NCBI RefSeq assembly: GCF_016908195.1
Contig: NZ_JAFBDK010000016.1
Location: forward strand, 1-64,000
Length of the DNA: 64,000 nucleotides
Direction of reading: 5' to 3'
From: Jeotgalibacillus terrae
GTDB taxonomy: Bacteria; Bacillota; Bacilli; Bacillales; Jeotgalibacillaceae
Below the pieces are notes generated by a model, which was not told the origin of the DNA, ran no database searches, and was given only the letters and a program-made list of their open reading frames with translations. Below, piece after piece: positions 33,578-42,724 of this stretch. Position numbers and translations under genes: made by a program. Each line of letters opens with the position of its first letter. Position 1 is the first letter of the stretch.

Positions 33578-34879
33578 ATGAAAAAATGGTGGATCAGTCT
33601 GAAGGATAAAGTCTGGCTCAGACCGGCCATGTACAGTCTTCTCGCAGTAGGACTTGCAGCTGCTGTAGGATATTTTGATATTTATTATGGGGGTACCATT
33701 CGCGATATGCCTGCGATCTTTTATACTGAAATCGATCTGGCACAATCGATTTTAACTGCATTAATTACAGCACTATTAACGATGACAACTTTTACTTTCT
33801 CTACAATTATGGTTGTGCTGACGACGTATGCTTCACAATATTCTCCGAAAACAATTAAAAATTTTATTACTGATCCTCTGACACTCAGGGTACTTGGTGT
33901 GTTTATGGGAGGATTCATTTATTCTACGCTGTCTATGCTATTTATGCGGGACAGTTTTTCTGAGGACCCCGTTATTGCCGGGGTAGTTGGTGTACTGATT
34001 GCGATTATTTGTCTGATTTTCTTTGCAATCTTTATTCATCACGTAGCTACAGAAATTCAGGCCAGCCGGCTTGTAGAGCGTCTGGCTAATGATACAGATG
34101 AAGTGACAGAATACTATTTTCAATTTATGCAAAAAGAAAATGTTTCTTTAGAGCATACAGGTGAAAACTGGCATCCTGGTGAAACGTTTTATCAGGTGCC
34201 TGCCCATCGTTATGGATACGTTCAATATGTTGATCTTGATCAGCTGGCTAAAAAAGCAGCTGAACATGAAGTGAAAATTGAGTTGAATGTGCCACTGGGC
34301 GAATACGTGCATAAAGCGACTCCGCTGTTGACTGTTTATGTCAGGCCGGAAAGGCTGCCAGAGGTAAGAGATCTGCCGCTTACTGACAGTTTTCTCATTG
34401 GAAATGAACGTGATGTACGTCAGGATCCGGTTTTCGCGATTCAGAAAATGGTTGAAATTGCGCTGCGTGCAATTTCTCCGGGGATTAATGATCCGAATAC
34501 TGCAAATGACAGTATCAGACATATCGGCAGACTGCTCGGGAATATGTCACAGTTCCCTGTACGCCCGATTCTGATGACAGATCAACAGGGCCAGGGAATT
34601 GTTAAAATCACACTGCCAACTTTCAGAGACATATTATATAAGACCTTTTTTCAATTAAGACATTATGGAAAAGAGGATGTCTCCGTGCTGACTGCTATGC
34701 TTGAGTCAATCGCATTTGCCGGGGAAAACGCACCCCGTCAGCACCTGAAAGACTTAAGAGATATTGCATCATATGTCATTGAAGAAGCGTCACTCGCGCA
34801 GATGCCTGCAATGGACCGTGAATGGATTAATCAGAAGCTGCAGGCAGTTGAGAGAATTACGGATAGAGGGGAAATATGA
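33578..34879 (+). CDS. DUF2254 membrane protein
   Basis: 433 residues. Four membrane helices occupy the first ~160 residues, with the family signature FTFSTIMVVLTTYASQYSPK. A soluble C-terminal half contains LRAISPGINDPNTANDSIRH, also typical of DUF2254 (PF10011). The function of this widespread family is unknown; the arrangement suggests a channel or sensor with a cytoplasmic domain. AGAGGGGGAG lies before the ATG. It is a single-gene unit ended by a clear terminator. Confidence 0.8.
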   Translation: MKKWWISLKDKVWLRPAMYSLLAVGLAAAVGYFDIYYGGTIRDMPAIFYTEIDLAQSILTALITALLTMTTFTFSTIMVVLTTYASQYSPKTIKNFITDPLTLRVLGVFMGGFIYSTLSMLFMRDSFSEDPVIAGVVGVLIAIICLIFFAIFIHHVATEIQASRLVERLANDTDEVTEYYFQFMQKENVSLEHTGENWHPGETFYQVPAHRYGYVQYVDLDQLAKKAAEHEVKIELNVPLGEYVHKATPLLTVYVRPERLPEVRDLPLTDSFLIGNERDVRQDPVFAIQKMVEIALRAISPGINDPNTANDSIRHIGRLLGNMSQFPVRPILMTDQQGQGIVKITLPTFRDILYKTFFQLRHYGKEDVSVLTAMLESIAFAGENAPRQHLKDLRDIASYVIEEASLAQMPAMDREWINQKLQAVERITDRGEI

Positions 34880-34880
34880 G

Positions 34881-34910
34881 AAAGGACATTCCGCATTGGA
34901 ATGTCCTTTT
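34881..34910. terminator. Bidirectional terminator
   Basis: AAAGGACATTCC pairs with GGAATGTCCTTTT. It is shared by DUF2254 and the converging TPR gene. Confidence 0.9.
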
Positions 34911-34911
34911 A

Positions 34912-36186
34912 TTATGAAATCATCGTCTTCAACAATTCCTGATACGCTTTCGCCTCATCAGCCTGTCCAGCAGCAAGATACGTTTTAGAAAGACGCTCAA
35001 CCGGTTCCCTGGCACCCGGATTAAGCTCCATTTCATACGTATAACAGTCAATTGCTTCATTGTAGAATCCGATTTTTTCATAGAGTTCTCCAGCAGCAGT
35101 CTGCTGTTCAGGATCTTCCGCTATTTCTGCAAGCTGTCTGACCAGCTGATAGACGGGCAGGTGAGAGACACATTCCAGTTGATGTAAAAGTGTATCAATA
35201 TGATGGTCCGGTGATTTCCCAAGCGAGTTGAGAATCATCTGGTTCAGTTCCATCGGGTGTTCAGCAAGCATAGGCGAAAGCTTACTGCAAAGGTCTGCAA
35301 ATGAAATGCCTTCAAGATTATCCTGATTCTGCAGCAGTGCCCTTAAATCTCTGACATCTGCAGCTTTCAATTTAAAAGGGGTGGTGATCAGTAATCTGAC
35401 AGCTTCAGCCGGCTGTTCATTTCTGACAAATTCTCTGAATGAATGTCTTGCAGGTTCATCATAACCGTCCGATAGCAACCTTTCGTAAAGCGTCTGCTGC
35501 TGAACAGGGGAATAATGAGTGCTTGTAAACGCGAGCAGGGTTTTAAAAGTACCCGGTCCCGGCGTTAGTCTGTACTCTTCTTCCGCTGCAGCGAGCTGGT
35601 GCTGGATAGAGAAGCCGTTAACCAGATTTCTTTTTTGCCAAAGCTGTCGCTGATCATCTGACAGATCGACCTTTTCAGAGCGTGTCGACTTTACCCACTC
35701 ATGTTCAGGGTAAATAGATTTAATCCGCTGAAAAACCAATTCTGCTTTCTTGAACTTCCCTTCCCGCTTATATGTGTAGTAATGCTCCCTTAGTACTTTA
35801 AACAGTTTTTCTTCTCTGATCAGACCGTCAAAGCAGCTGAAGATGTCAACGGTCTGCAAGGGATCCGTCTGCAGTTTTTTCATCAGTGTTGTCAGCGACT
35901 GGTTTTGTATCGTTTCTCCCTGGGCGGCCAGTTGATCTGCCAGCGGATGGGGACATAAAAAAACAATTCCCTGCGTGAACGCTTCTTCAGTGTAGCTGCG
36001 TCTTTTAGAACGGCTCACTTTTTTAGCGGCAAGGAATTGCTGATCTTTAAAATATAGGTGATATAAAAAGTCGTGCTTATCTTGGGCTTCAAGGATCGTA
36101 CACGGAACGTGAATAGCCAGACGGACTGGCGTCAGGGCGGTTATGGATTGAGCTTTGTCTTTTAAGTAAAAGGTTTGATTCAACAT
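34912..36186 (-). CDS. TPR-repeat protein of unknown function
   Basis: 424 residues with no signal peptide or membrane helix. The C-terminal part has clear tetratricopeptide repeats (AGELYEKIGFYNEAIDCYTY, then NPGAREPVERLSKTYLAAGQ), with a further repeat near 140-175 (KREGKFKKAELVFQRIKSIY). The N-terminal ~100 residues are not recognised. TPR proteins make protein contacts; no partner is indicated by neighbours. A GAGGAGGAACGAGA site is just upstream of the ATG. Confidence 0.7.
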   Translation of the reverse strand: MLNQTFYLKDKAQSITALTPVRLAIHVPCTILEAQDKHDFLYHLYFKDQQFLAAKKVSRSKRRSYTEEAFTQGIVFLCPHPLADQLAAQGETIQNQSLTTLMKKLQTDPLQTVDIFSCFDGLIREEKLFKVLREHYYTYKREGKFKKAELVFQRIKSIYPEHEWVKSTRSEKVDLSDDQRQLWQKRNLVNGFSIQHQLAAAEEEYRLTPGPGTFKTLLAFTSTHYSPVQQQTLYERLLSDGYDEPARHSFREFVRNEQPAEAVRLLITTPFKLKAADVRDLRALLQNQDNLEGISFADLCSKLSPMLAEHPMELNQMILNSLGKSPDHHIDTLLHQLECVSHLPVYQLVRQLAEIAEDPEQQTAAGELYEKIGFYNEAIDCYTYEMELNPGAREPVERLSKTYLAAGQADEAKAYQELLKTMIS

Positions 36187-36413
36187 TCTCGTTCCTCCTC
36201 TCAGATTCAGGTTTATTATATCATACTTTTAAGCATACGAATGAAGACTTATGAACCAGGACTAAAGTTTATTTGGTACTCGAAATAAAATATAAGTGAT
36301 ATATTTACCCCTTTTTGGGAGAAATTAACCGTGTTAAATTTCACTTTATTCTGAAAATTTCGCATGTTAAGCTGTAAAAGCATGACAAAACGTAGTTCGA
36401 AAGGGGAAATAAG

Positions 36414-38525
36414 ATGAAAAAGAAACCGGTATTAAAAGTACTATCTTCAAGTGCACTGGCACTTTCACTATTAGCTCCGGCTGCTATAGTCCCGGGCACA
36501 GCATCAGCTGCACCTGCAGACACGCCAAACTGGGATACTGAACGCTACGGGGATCGTCAGGACATAGATACATATCTTCAGAGTCTGAGTGAAGATGAGG
36601 ATTTCCTGAAGCAGGCTGAAAAGAAAATCAAAGCGCAGGCCGGACAACTGCAGGATGATGAAGAGTCATCAGAGCCTGATGCAGCAGGTGAAGAGCATTT
36701 TACTTATGATGGTGGTACCAAGCTGTTTTTAGACCGCAACTTAGCATTTAAAGAATTCACCCTGCGGAGTGTAGGAGAGAACGTAGAGGTCTGGGTCGCA
36801 AATGATTTGAGTTACCCTGAAGGTGACCCTCGCGCAGCGGACGTTGTCACACAGGAGCAAGTTGATCAGTTGACGGCTGAGTTTGATTCGAATATGTATC
36901 CGGTCGCAACAGACTTCTTCGGTACACCAGACCAGCTTGACGGATCAAATGCTACGGTTCCCGGAATGGTTGGTCTGCCTGACGATTATTATGAAGGCAG
37001 CGATAAAGTGATCATGATGATTGATAACGTAAAAGATGATGCGTACTATGATCCGGAATATCCATTCTTTGTAGCAGGATTCTTCTGGCAGACGCTTGAA
37101 AATTATATGGACCGTAATATCATTACAATTGATACAAATAATTGGGAAGAGCGTCTTGAATCAACATTCTACGCAACGACGATTCATGAACTTCAGCACT
37201 TAATTCATGCTGATAACGACGCAGCAGAAGAAACTTGGCTGAATGAAGGGATGTCAACGTTCTCTGAATACCTTGGCGGATATGGTCATGGTGAAGGGTC
37301 AATTAATTTCTTCCTGGATCATCCCGAGAATTCGTTAGTAAACTGGGATGACCACAAAAATGCTTCAACTGGTCCAGAAACGATCGCAGACTATGGACAA
37401 GTATATCTGTTTACACTTTATCTGTATGACAAATATGGTCAGGAATTTATCCGTGAACTTGCTACAGCTGAAACACAGGGAATTGCTTCAGTAGACGAAG
37501 TATTTGCTTCTAATGGAATTGATATGACATTTAAAGAAGTCTATCAGAACTTTATGACAGCACTTGCACTTGATGACGGCAAAGGTAACCAGGGCGTATA
37601 TGAATTTGACAGCATCAATCTGCGTGACCTGCCAGTTGATAATGAGGGTACAAAGCGCGGCACAACAGTCAGCTATGAAAACGCACTTGAAGTTGAAAAA
37701 GAAGGCGTACCTGCATGGGGCGGAGACTTCAAATCAATCGACTTCTCGAACAAAGTAAAAGATTTTAAGTTTAATGGAATCGACTTCCTTCAGCAATGGA
37801 CGTCAGTTGAAGATCCATTAAATCCTGATAACCAGGTGCTTTACAGCCAAAATGGAACTGAATCTGACAGCGAGCTGATCTTGGAAGCTGACCTGACAGG
37901 CAAAGATTCAGCAACACTTACATTTGACCACCTGTACGACATTGAAGAAACTTGGGATTACGGCATTGTTCAGGTGTCGACTGATAACGGCAAAACATGG
38001 ACATCGCTTGAGAACGAAAATACACGTACAGAAGTAGCAGATGGTGGATATCCTACAATTATTGAAAACGTACCAGGCTTCACAGGTAAAGTAGACGAGT
38101 GGACAAGCGAATCATTCGACCTGAGCGCGTACGCAGGTCAGGAAGTCCTTGTCTCATTCCGCTACATGGAAGACTGGGCTTCCAGCCATGAGGGATGGTA
38201 CATCGATAACGTTCAGGTAGAAGCAGCAGGCTTTGAATCTGACGGCTCATCAGTTGAACCATTCAATTCACTTGCTGAAATGAATGAAGAATTCCTTGAG
38301 TACACAGTTACCTTCATTCAGGAACGCGGAAAAGGAAACGCGCATCCGAAAGTATGGCACGTCGATCCATTTACAATCAATGATGAAGACGCACTGCAAC
38401 TGAACCAGTTGTTTAAAAACGGAAATGTTAAAATGATCACAACATTTGCAGCGCCGGAAGGTATTACAAGCCCTGTTGACTTTACGTATGAACTATTAAC
38501 GAAAGCCAACAAGAATAACAGATAA
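36414..38525 (+). CDS. Secreted zinc metalloprotease with immune-inhibitor-A-like C-terminal domain
   Basis: 703 residues. A signal peptide (SSSALALSLLAPAAIVPGTASA) is followed by a pro-region and a catalytic domain with HELQH (His258, Glu259, His262) and a third ligand probably Glu278 in LNEGMSTFSEYL, a gluzincin-like spacing. The C-terminal part (about 450-620) has a jelly-roll domain with DNGKTWTSLENE, VLVSFRYMEDWASS and EGWYIDNVQVEA, as in InhA/M6-type proteases. It likely digests extracellular proteins. AAAGGGGAAATAAG precedes the ATG. The mixture of M30-like active site and InhA-like tail makes the peptidase family uncertain. Confidence 0.8.
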   Translation: MKKKPVLKVLSSSALALSLLAPAAIVPGTASAAPADTPNWDTERYGDRQDIDTYLQSLSEDEDFLKQAEKKIKAQAGQLQDDEESSEPDAAGEEHFTYDGGTKLFLDRNLAFKEFTLRSVGENVEVWVANDLSYPEGDPRAADVVTQEQVDQLTAEFDSNMYPVATDFFGTPDQLDGSNATVPGMVGLPDDYYEGSDKVIMMIDNVKDDAYYDPEYPFFVAGFFWQTLENYMDRNIITIDTNNWEERLESTFYATTIHELQHLIHADNDAAEETWLNEGMSTFSEYLGGYGHGEGSINFFLDHPENSLVNWDDHKNASTGPETIADYGQVYLFTLYLYDKYGQEFIRELATAETQGIASVDEVFASNGIDMTFKEVYQNFMTALALDDGKGNQGVYEFDSINLRDLPVDNEGTKRGTTVSYENALEVEKEGVPAWGGDFKSIDFSNKVKDFKFNGIDFLQQWTSVEDPLNPDNQVLYSQNGTESDSELILEADLTGKDSATLTFDHLYDIEETWDYGIVQVSTDNGKTWTSLENENTRTEVADGGYPTIIENVPGFTGKVDEWTSESFDLSAYAGQEVLVSFRYMEDWASSHEGWYIDNVQVEAAGFESDGSSVEPFNSLAEMNEEFLEYTVTFIQERGKGNAHPKVWHVDPFTINDEDALQLNQLFKNGNVKMITTFAAPEGITSPVDFTYELLTKANKNNR

Positions 38526-38533
38526 CCAGCATG

Positions 38534-38565
38534 AAAAGAGCACTCCTCACAGGGTGCTCTTTTTG
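38534..38565 (+). terminator. Metalloprotease gene terminator
   Basis: AAAAGAGCACTCC pairs with GGGTGCTCTTTTT. Confidence 0.9.
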
Positions 38566-38732
38566 TGGGTAAATAAAACATATTATGGGTATTATATAAG
38601 TTATGGTATAGCAAAGTTTATCGCCAGCCAATTTTCACAGAGAAATACATAATGCATACGCATTGCTTTGTCCGTAATACATAAACATGTTAAAATAAAT
38701 ATTGTGTTAAATACTTTCAAAACAACAAAAAA

Positions 38733-38751
38733 TGTTCTTTTCAGAAGGACA
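38733..38751. promoter_or_regulatory. Inverted repeat upstream of kbl
   Basis: TGTTCTT, five bases, then AAGGACA: a 7-5-7 repeat with one mismatch, 24 bp before the kbl start. Related pieces (TGTCCTT at 46915 and GGACATTTGTTC near 47002) occur upstream of tdh, so a shared regulator is possible. Confidence 0.3.
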
Positions 38752-38774
38752 AATGTAAACGAGGAGGAAATAAA

Positions 38775-39962
38775 ATGTCTAAAGTACTTCATCAGTTTTT
38801 ACAGGATAATCTGAACGATTTAAAAGATAAGGGACTATATAATGAAATTGATCCGGTTGAAGGTCCGAATGGCGCGATGATTACAATCGGCGGCCAGGAG
38901 CTGATCAACCTTTCTTCTAATAACTATCTTGGGCTTGCAACAAACGATCACTTAAAAGAAGTGGCTAAAAAAGCCATTGATCATTACGGAGTAGGCGCAG
39001 GGGCAGTACGTACAATCAACGGAACCCTTGATGTCCACGTTAAGCTTGAAGAAAAGCTTGCTGAATTCAAAGGAACAGAAGCAGCGATTGCCTACCAGTC
39101 AGGTTTCAACTGTAATATGGCTGCGATCTCAGCTGTTATGGATAAAAACGACGCAATTCTTTCTGATGAACTGAATCATGCTTCTATTATCGATGGCTGC
39201 CGTCTGTCAAAAGCAAAAATCATCCGTGTGAAACACTCAGATATGGATGATCTGCGTGCAAAAGCGAAAGAAGCAACAGAATCAGGTCTTTATAACAAAG
39301 TCATGGTGATTACTGATGGCGTATTTTCAATGGATGGAGACGTTGCGAAGCTTCCTGAAATCGTTGAAATCGCGAAAGAATTCGATCTGATCACATATGT
39401 GGATGACGCACACGGATCTGGTGTAATGGGTAAAGGAAAAGGAACAGTTAAGCACTTTGGCCTTGAAAAAGATGTGGACTTCCAGATGGGTACACTTTCA
39501 AAAGCAATTGGTGTAGTCGGTGGATACGTAGCAGGTACACAGGATCTGATCGACCTGCTGAAAGTCCGTTCACGCCCATTCCTGTTCTCGACAGCACTGA
39601 CACCTGGAGATACAGTTGCCATTACAGAAGCGCTGCAGATCTTACTTGATAGCACTGAACTTCACGATAAGCTGTGGGATAACGGTGACTACCTGAAAGC
39701 CGGTCTGAAGAAACTCGGTTTTGATATTGGTGAAAGTGAAACACCGATTACACCGGTCATCATTGGTGAAGAAAAGCTTACTCAAAAGTTCAGTAAACGT
39801 TTATTTGAAGAAGGCGTATACGCAAAATCAATCGTCTTCCCAACCGTCCCCCGCGGCACAGGGCGTGTAAGAAATATGCCTACAGCAGCCCATACTAAAG
39901 AACAGCTTGATGAAGCAGTTAAAGTATATGAAAAAGTAGGTAAAGAATTAGGGATTATCTAA
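38775..39962 (+). CDS. kbl: Glycine C-acetyltransferase (2-amino-3-ketobutyrate CoA ligase)
   Basis: 395 residues, a PLP enzyme of the alpha-oxoamine synthase family. Marks are [48 protein letters not shown] and the Schiff-base Lys243 in [13 protein letters not shown]. It cleaves 2-amino-3-ketobutyrate with CoA to glycine and acetyl-CoA, the second step of threonine breakdown. Its partner tdh is at 47046, about 7 kb away beyond the opp operon, whereas in many Firmicutes the two genes are adjacent. GAGGAGGAAA lies before the ATG. An 8-amino-7-oxononanoate synthase role is less likely because no biotin genes are near. Confidence 0.9.
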   Translation: MSKVLHQFLQDNLNDLKDKGLYNEIDPVEGPNGAMITIGGQELINLSSNNYLGLATNDHLKEVAKKAIDHYGVGAGAVRTINGTLDVHVKLEEKLAEFKGTEAAIAYQSGFNCNMAAISAVMDKNDAILSDELNHASIIDGCRLSKAKIIRVKHSDMDDLRAKAKEATESGLYNKVMVITDGVFSMDGDVAKLPEIVEIAKEFDLITYVDDAHGSGVMGKGKGTVKHFGLEKDVDFQMGTLSKAIGVVGGYVAGTQDLIDLLKVRSRPFLFSTALTPGDTVAITEALQILLDSTELHDKLWDNGDYLKAGLKKLGFDIGESETPITPVIIGEEKLTQKFSKRLFEEGVYAKSIVFPTVPRGTGRVRNMPTAAHTKEQLDEAVKVYEKVGKELGII

Positions 39963-39984
39963 AAACCGTATAAATGTCTAATTC

Positions 39985-40020
39985 GAAACGCACAGAGATA
40001 AAATCTGTGCGTTTCTTATA
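39985..40020 (+). terminator. kbl terminator
   Basis: GAAACGCACAGA (39985-39996) pairs with TCTGTGCGTTTC (40004-40015), followed by T-rich DNA. Confidence 0.85.
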
Positions 40021-40120
40021 TGTAACGATAGACTTACAAAATAAAGAAAATATGATATATTTTAGTGGTGAGAATGTAAGGGACAAAAAGTATATATAAA
40101 TAAGAAGGGAGTGTACTTAA

Positions 40121-40258
40121 ATGAAAGATTTGAAGAAAGAGTACCCGGTTTTGGAGAAGGATGAATATCATCGGAGAATGAAGAGTAAAAACCACGGTTT
40201 AATATTAGATACGATAAATGGCGTATTGAATTTTATTCTGAAAATTGTTTTCAGATGA
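40121..40258 (+). CDS. Hypothetical 45-residue peptide
   Basis: The product begins MKDLKKEYPVLEKDEYHRRM and ends with an amphipathic or hydrophobic stretch (GLILDTINGVLNFILKIVFR). AGAAGGGAGTG precedes the ATG. The charged first half and membrane-seeking second half suggest a peripheral membrane peptide. I do not recognise a family. It stands alone between the kbl terminator and the converging membrane protein. Confidence 0.5.
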   Translation: MKDLKKEYPVLEKDEYHRRMKSKNHGLILDTINGVLNFILKIVFR

Positions 40259-40290
40259 TAAAAAGAGACTTCATTATAATAGAAGCCCCT
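40259..40290 (-). terminator. Terminator of the small membrane protein gene
   Basis: On the minus strand, GGGGCTTC pairs with GAAGTC and is followed by TCTTTTT. A weaker form could stop the small plus-strand gene. Confidence 0.55.
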
Positions 40291-40324
40291 TAATCAGATT
40301 GTCATATGCTTGACCTGCATTACA

Positions 40325-40675
40325 TTAATAATACAGGAAAAGCCCAATCCCCATTAACATGAATGTAATAATACCTGCGAATAAAAGCGGCTTTGTATTA
40401 AAATATGACGCAGCGTCAGAAAGAGATCTCATATCCTCCACTTCTTCTTTGGTCATTTTTTTGCCAATCATCAGCACTTTTCTAAGACTGTCCGTTGTAA
40501 TATCAAAAAAACCTGTACTGAGTATATAGAATGTAACTGCTATAAATAAGTAGATAAAACTGATATAAAAAGAGGCATCAATGAAGCTTTCCAGCCCCGG
40601 CTCAGCGTTGCCTGACAGTAAAACTATTCCATAAAAAAGATATCCTAGGAAAACAAATAAAACGGTATATTTCAT
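40325..40675 (-). CDS. Small three-helix membrane protein, DUF3899-like
   Basis: 116 residues. Helices lie at about 4-22, 36-56 and 95-115. The central cytoplasmic loop is basic with STGFFDITTDSLRKVLMIGK. The architecture resembles DUF3899 proteins, but I cannot confirm the family. It is a single gene divergent from oppA. Its function is unknown. Confidence 0.6.
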   Translation of the reverse strand: MKYTVLFVFLGYLFYGIVLLSGNAEPGLESFIDASFYISFIYLFIAVTFYILSTGFFDITTDSLRKVLMIGKKMTKEEVEDMRSLSDAASYFNTKPLLFAGIITFMLMGIGLFLYY

Positions 40676-40860
40676 GCCTGATCTTCACTCCTGTGTTAAA
40701 GTTACAATGACAAATCAACAAGGTGACGCTTTTAATCGCTAAAGTGTTACAAAAGTAAAATTAAACCAATATTATTATCATTTTATGACTAATACTATTG
40801 TAACACAGGAAATTAAAAAAATAATTCTTTGTAATGTGTGTACAATAGTCAAAAAAATTG

Positions 40861-40866
40861 TATAAT
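40861..40866 (+). promoter_or_regulatory. -10 element of oppA promoter
   Basis: TATAAT lies about 48 bp before the oppA ATG; the -35 region is weak, suggesting an activator or regulated promoter. The surrounding 240 bp is AT-rich with no gene. Confidence 0.35.
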
Positions 40867-40913
40867 TGTGAATGTATCAATTTTAGATATAAATAAAGGG
40901 AGGTCACTTAAGA

Positions 40914-42599
40914 ATGAGAAAGTTTTCTTTTCTACTTGTACTTACGCTAGTAGCAAGCATCTTTTTAGCAGCTTGTTATGGTGGCGACAACGGCTCTGAT
41001 GACGCTGGTTCAGACGATGCTGGTTCTGATGATGCTGGTTCTGAGACAGCAGGTCAGGAACTACGTGTAATGGAGTCATCTGCAATTCCTGTAATGGACA
41101 CAATCATGGCGTCTGATACAGTAAGTTTCACAACTATGAACAACGTTATGGAAGGTCTTTACCGTATTAATGCTGATCAGCAAGAAGTTCCGGCATTAGC
41201 TGAGGGTGAGCCTGAAGTAAGTGAAGACGGTAAAGTCTACACGTTCAAAATCCGCGAAGATGCAGTATGGTCTAATGGGGATCCTGTAACTGCTAACGAC
41301 TTCGTATATGCATGGCAGCGCGCTCTTGATCCGGACAGCGGTTCAAGCTACGGACCTTACCTAATGGAAGGTAAAATTGCTGGAGCGTCAGAAGTATTCA
41401 ACGATGGTGCAGACCCAAGTACACTTGGTGCTAAGGCAATCGATGAAAAAACACTTGAAGTAACACTTGTTAAGCCAATTTCTTACTTCAACTCTCTAAT
41501 GGCATTCCCAACGTTCTTCCCACAAAACCAGGCTTTTGTTGAAGAACAGGGAGAAGATTATGCAACTAGTGCAGATACAATTCTTTACAATGGACCTTTC
41601 GTTCTTGAAAACTGGGACGGCAGTACTGATGGAGAATGGGTTTACGCTAAAAATGAAGACTACTGGGATGCAGATAATGTAGCCCTTGATAAGATTACAT
41701 TTAATGAAGTAAAAGATTCACAAACAGCTGTAAATGCTTATGAATCAGGTGAAGCTGATATTACAACTAAGCTTTCATCAGAACTTGTACCTCAGTATGA
41801 GGGTGATGAAAACATGGTTTCATGGTTAGAGCCAACAGTATTCTGGATCAAGATGAACCAGACGAATGAAGCTCTACAAAACGAAAACATCAGAAGAGCA
41901 CTTGCAATGGCAATTGATAAGCAGTCTCTAACTGACAATATCTTTAACAACGGTTCTATTCCTGCAAACTATGCTGTACCAAAAGAATTTGTTCAGCATC
42001 CTGAAACAGGAGCAGATTTCCGTGAAGCAAACGGCGATATGCTGACTTACAATGTTGAAGAAGCTCAAAAGTTCTGGCAGCAGGGTCTTGAAGAGCTTGG
42101 TGTAGATTCTCTTGAACTTCGCTACCTTGGTGGTGACTCTGAAGCTGCTAAGACTTCAGATGAGTTCATCAAAGATCAGCTTGAAACAAATCTTGAAGGA
42201 TTAACAATTACACTTGAAAGCGTACCTTTCAGTGTACGTCTTGAAAGAGATACTGCTCTTGATTATGACCTTCAAATGGCTGGTTGGGGACCTGACTACC
42301 TGGATCCAATTTCTTTCTCTGATCTTTGGATTACAGATGGCGGTAACAACAACATGGCTTACTCAAGTGAAGAGTATGACAGACTTCTAAAAGAAGCTGA
42401 AACAACTTATGCTAACGATCCTGTTAAGCGTTGGGAAACACTTCAGGAAGCTGAAAGAGTACTATTAGAAGAAGATGCTGCGATTGTTCCAATCTACCAG
42501 CGTCAGTCTAATATCCTTGTAAATGAGAATGTAAATGACTTTACTTATCATTTCGTAGGACCTGAGTACAGCTTCTATCCAATTTCTATGGGTGAATAA
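40914..42599 (+). CDS. oppA: Oligopeptide ABC transporter substrate-binding lipoprotein
   Basis: 561 residues. The lipoprotein signal ends in the lipobox LAAC, and Cys21 would be lipidated. The mature start holds three GSDDA repeats (about residues 27-41) encoded by near-identical 15-base units, a flexible tether. The SBP family 5 core is seen in VWSNGDPVTANDFVYAWQRA and AMAIDKQSLTDNIFNNGSIP, with GWGPDYLDPISFSDLW near the end. It captures peptides outside the membrane for the OppBCDF complex downstream. GGGAGG lies before the ATG. A hairpin after the gene probably sets a higher level of OppA than of the channel. Confidence 0.95.
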   Translation: MRKFSFLLVLTLVASIFLAACYGGDNGSDDAGSDDAGSDDAGSETAGQELRVMESSAIPVMDTIMASDTVSFTTMNNVMEGLYRINADQQEVPALAEGEPEVSEDGKVYTFKIREDAVWSNGDPVTANDFVYAWQRALDPDSGSSYGPYLMEGKIAGASEVFNDGADPSTLGAKAIDEKTLEVTLVKPISYFNSLMAFPTFFPQNQAFVEEQGEDYATSADTILYNGPFVLENWDGSTDGEWVYAKNEDYWDADNVALDKITFNEVKDSQTAVNAYESGEADITTKLSSELVPQYEGDENMVSWLEPTVFWIKMNQTNEALQNENIRRALAMAIDKQSLTDNIFNNGSIPANYAVPKEFVQHPETGADFREANGDMLTYNVEEAQKFWQQGLEELGVDSLELRYLGGDSEAAKTSDEFIKDQLETNLEGLTITLESVPFSVRLERDTALDYDLQMAGWGPDYLDPISFSDLWITDGGNNNMAYSSEEYDRLLKEAETTYANDPVKRWETLQEAERVLLEEDAAIVPIYQRQSNILVNENVNDFTYHFVGPEYSFYPISMGE

Positions 42600-42634
42600 T
42601 TAAATCGTAAGAATTAAAATGATATGATGACCTG

Positions 42635-42667
42635 GAAGAGAGAGTATGATTTTATACTCTCTCTTTC
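42635..42667 (+). terminator. Intercistronic hairpin between oppA and oppB
   Basis: GAAGAGAGAGTAT (42635-42647) pairs with ATACTCTCTCTTTC (42654-42667) with one bulge. There is no strong T-run after it, so it fits a partial terminator or an RNA-stabilising 3' end rather than a full stop. Confidence 0.7.
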
Positions 42668-42724
42668 AGTGTCAAAAAGTATTCTAAAAATATTTTATAT
42701 TCGCACAAAATGGAGGTGTGAAGA

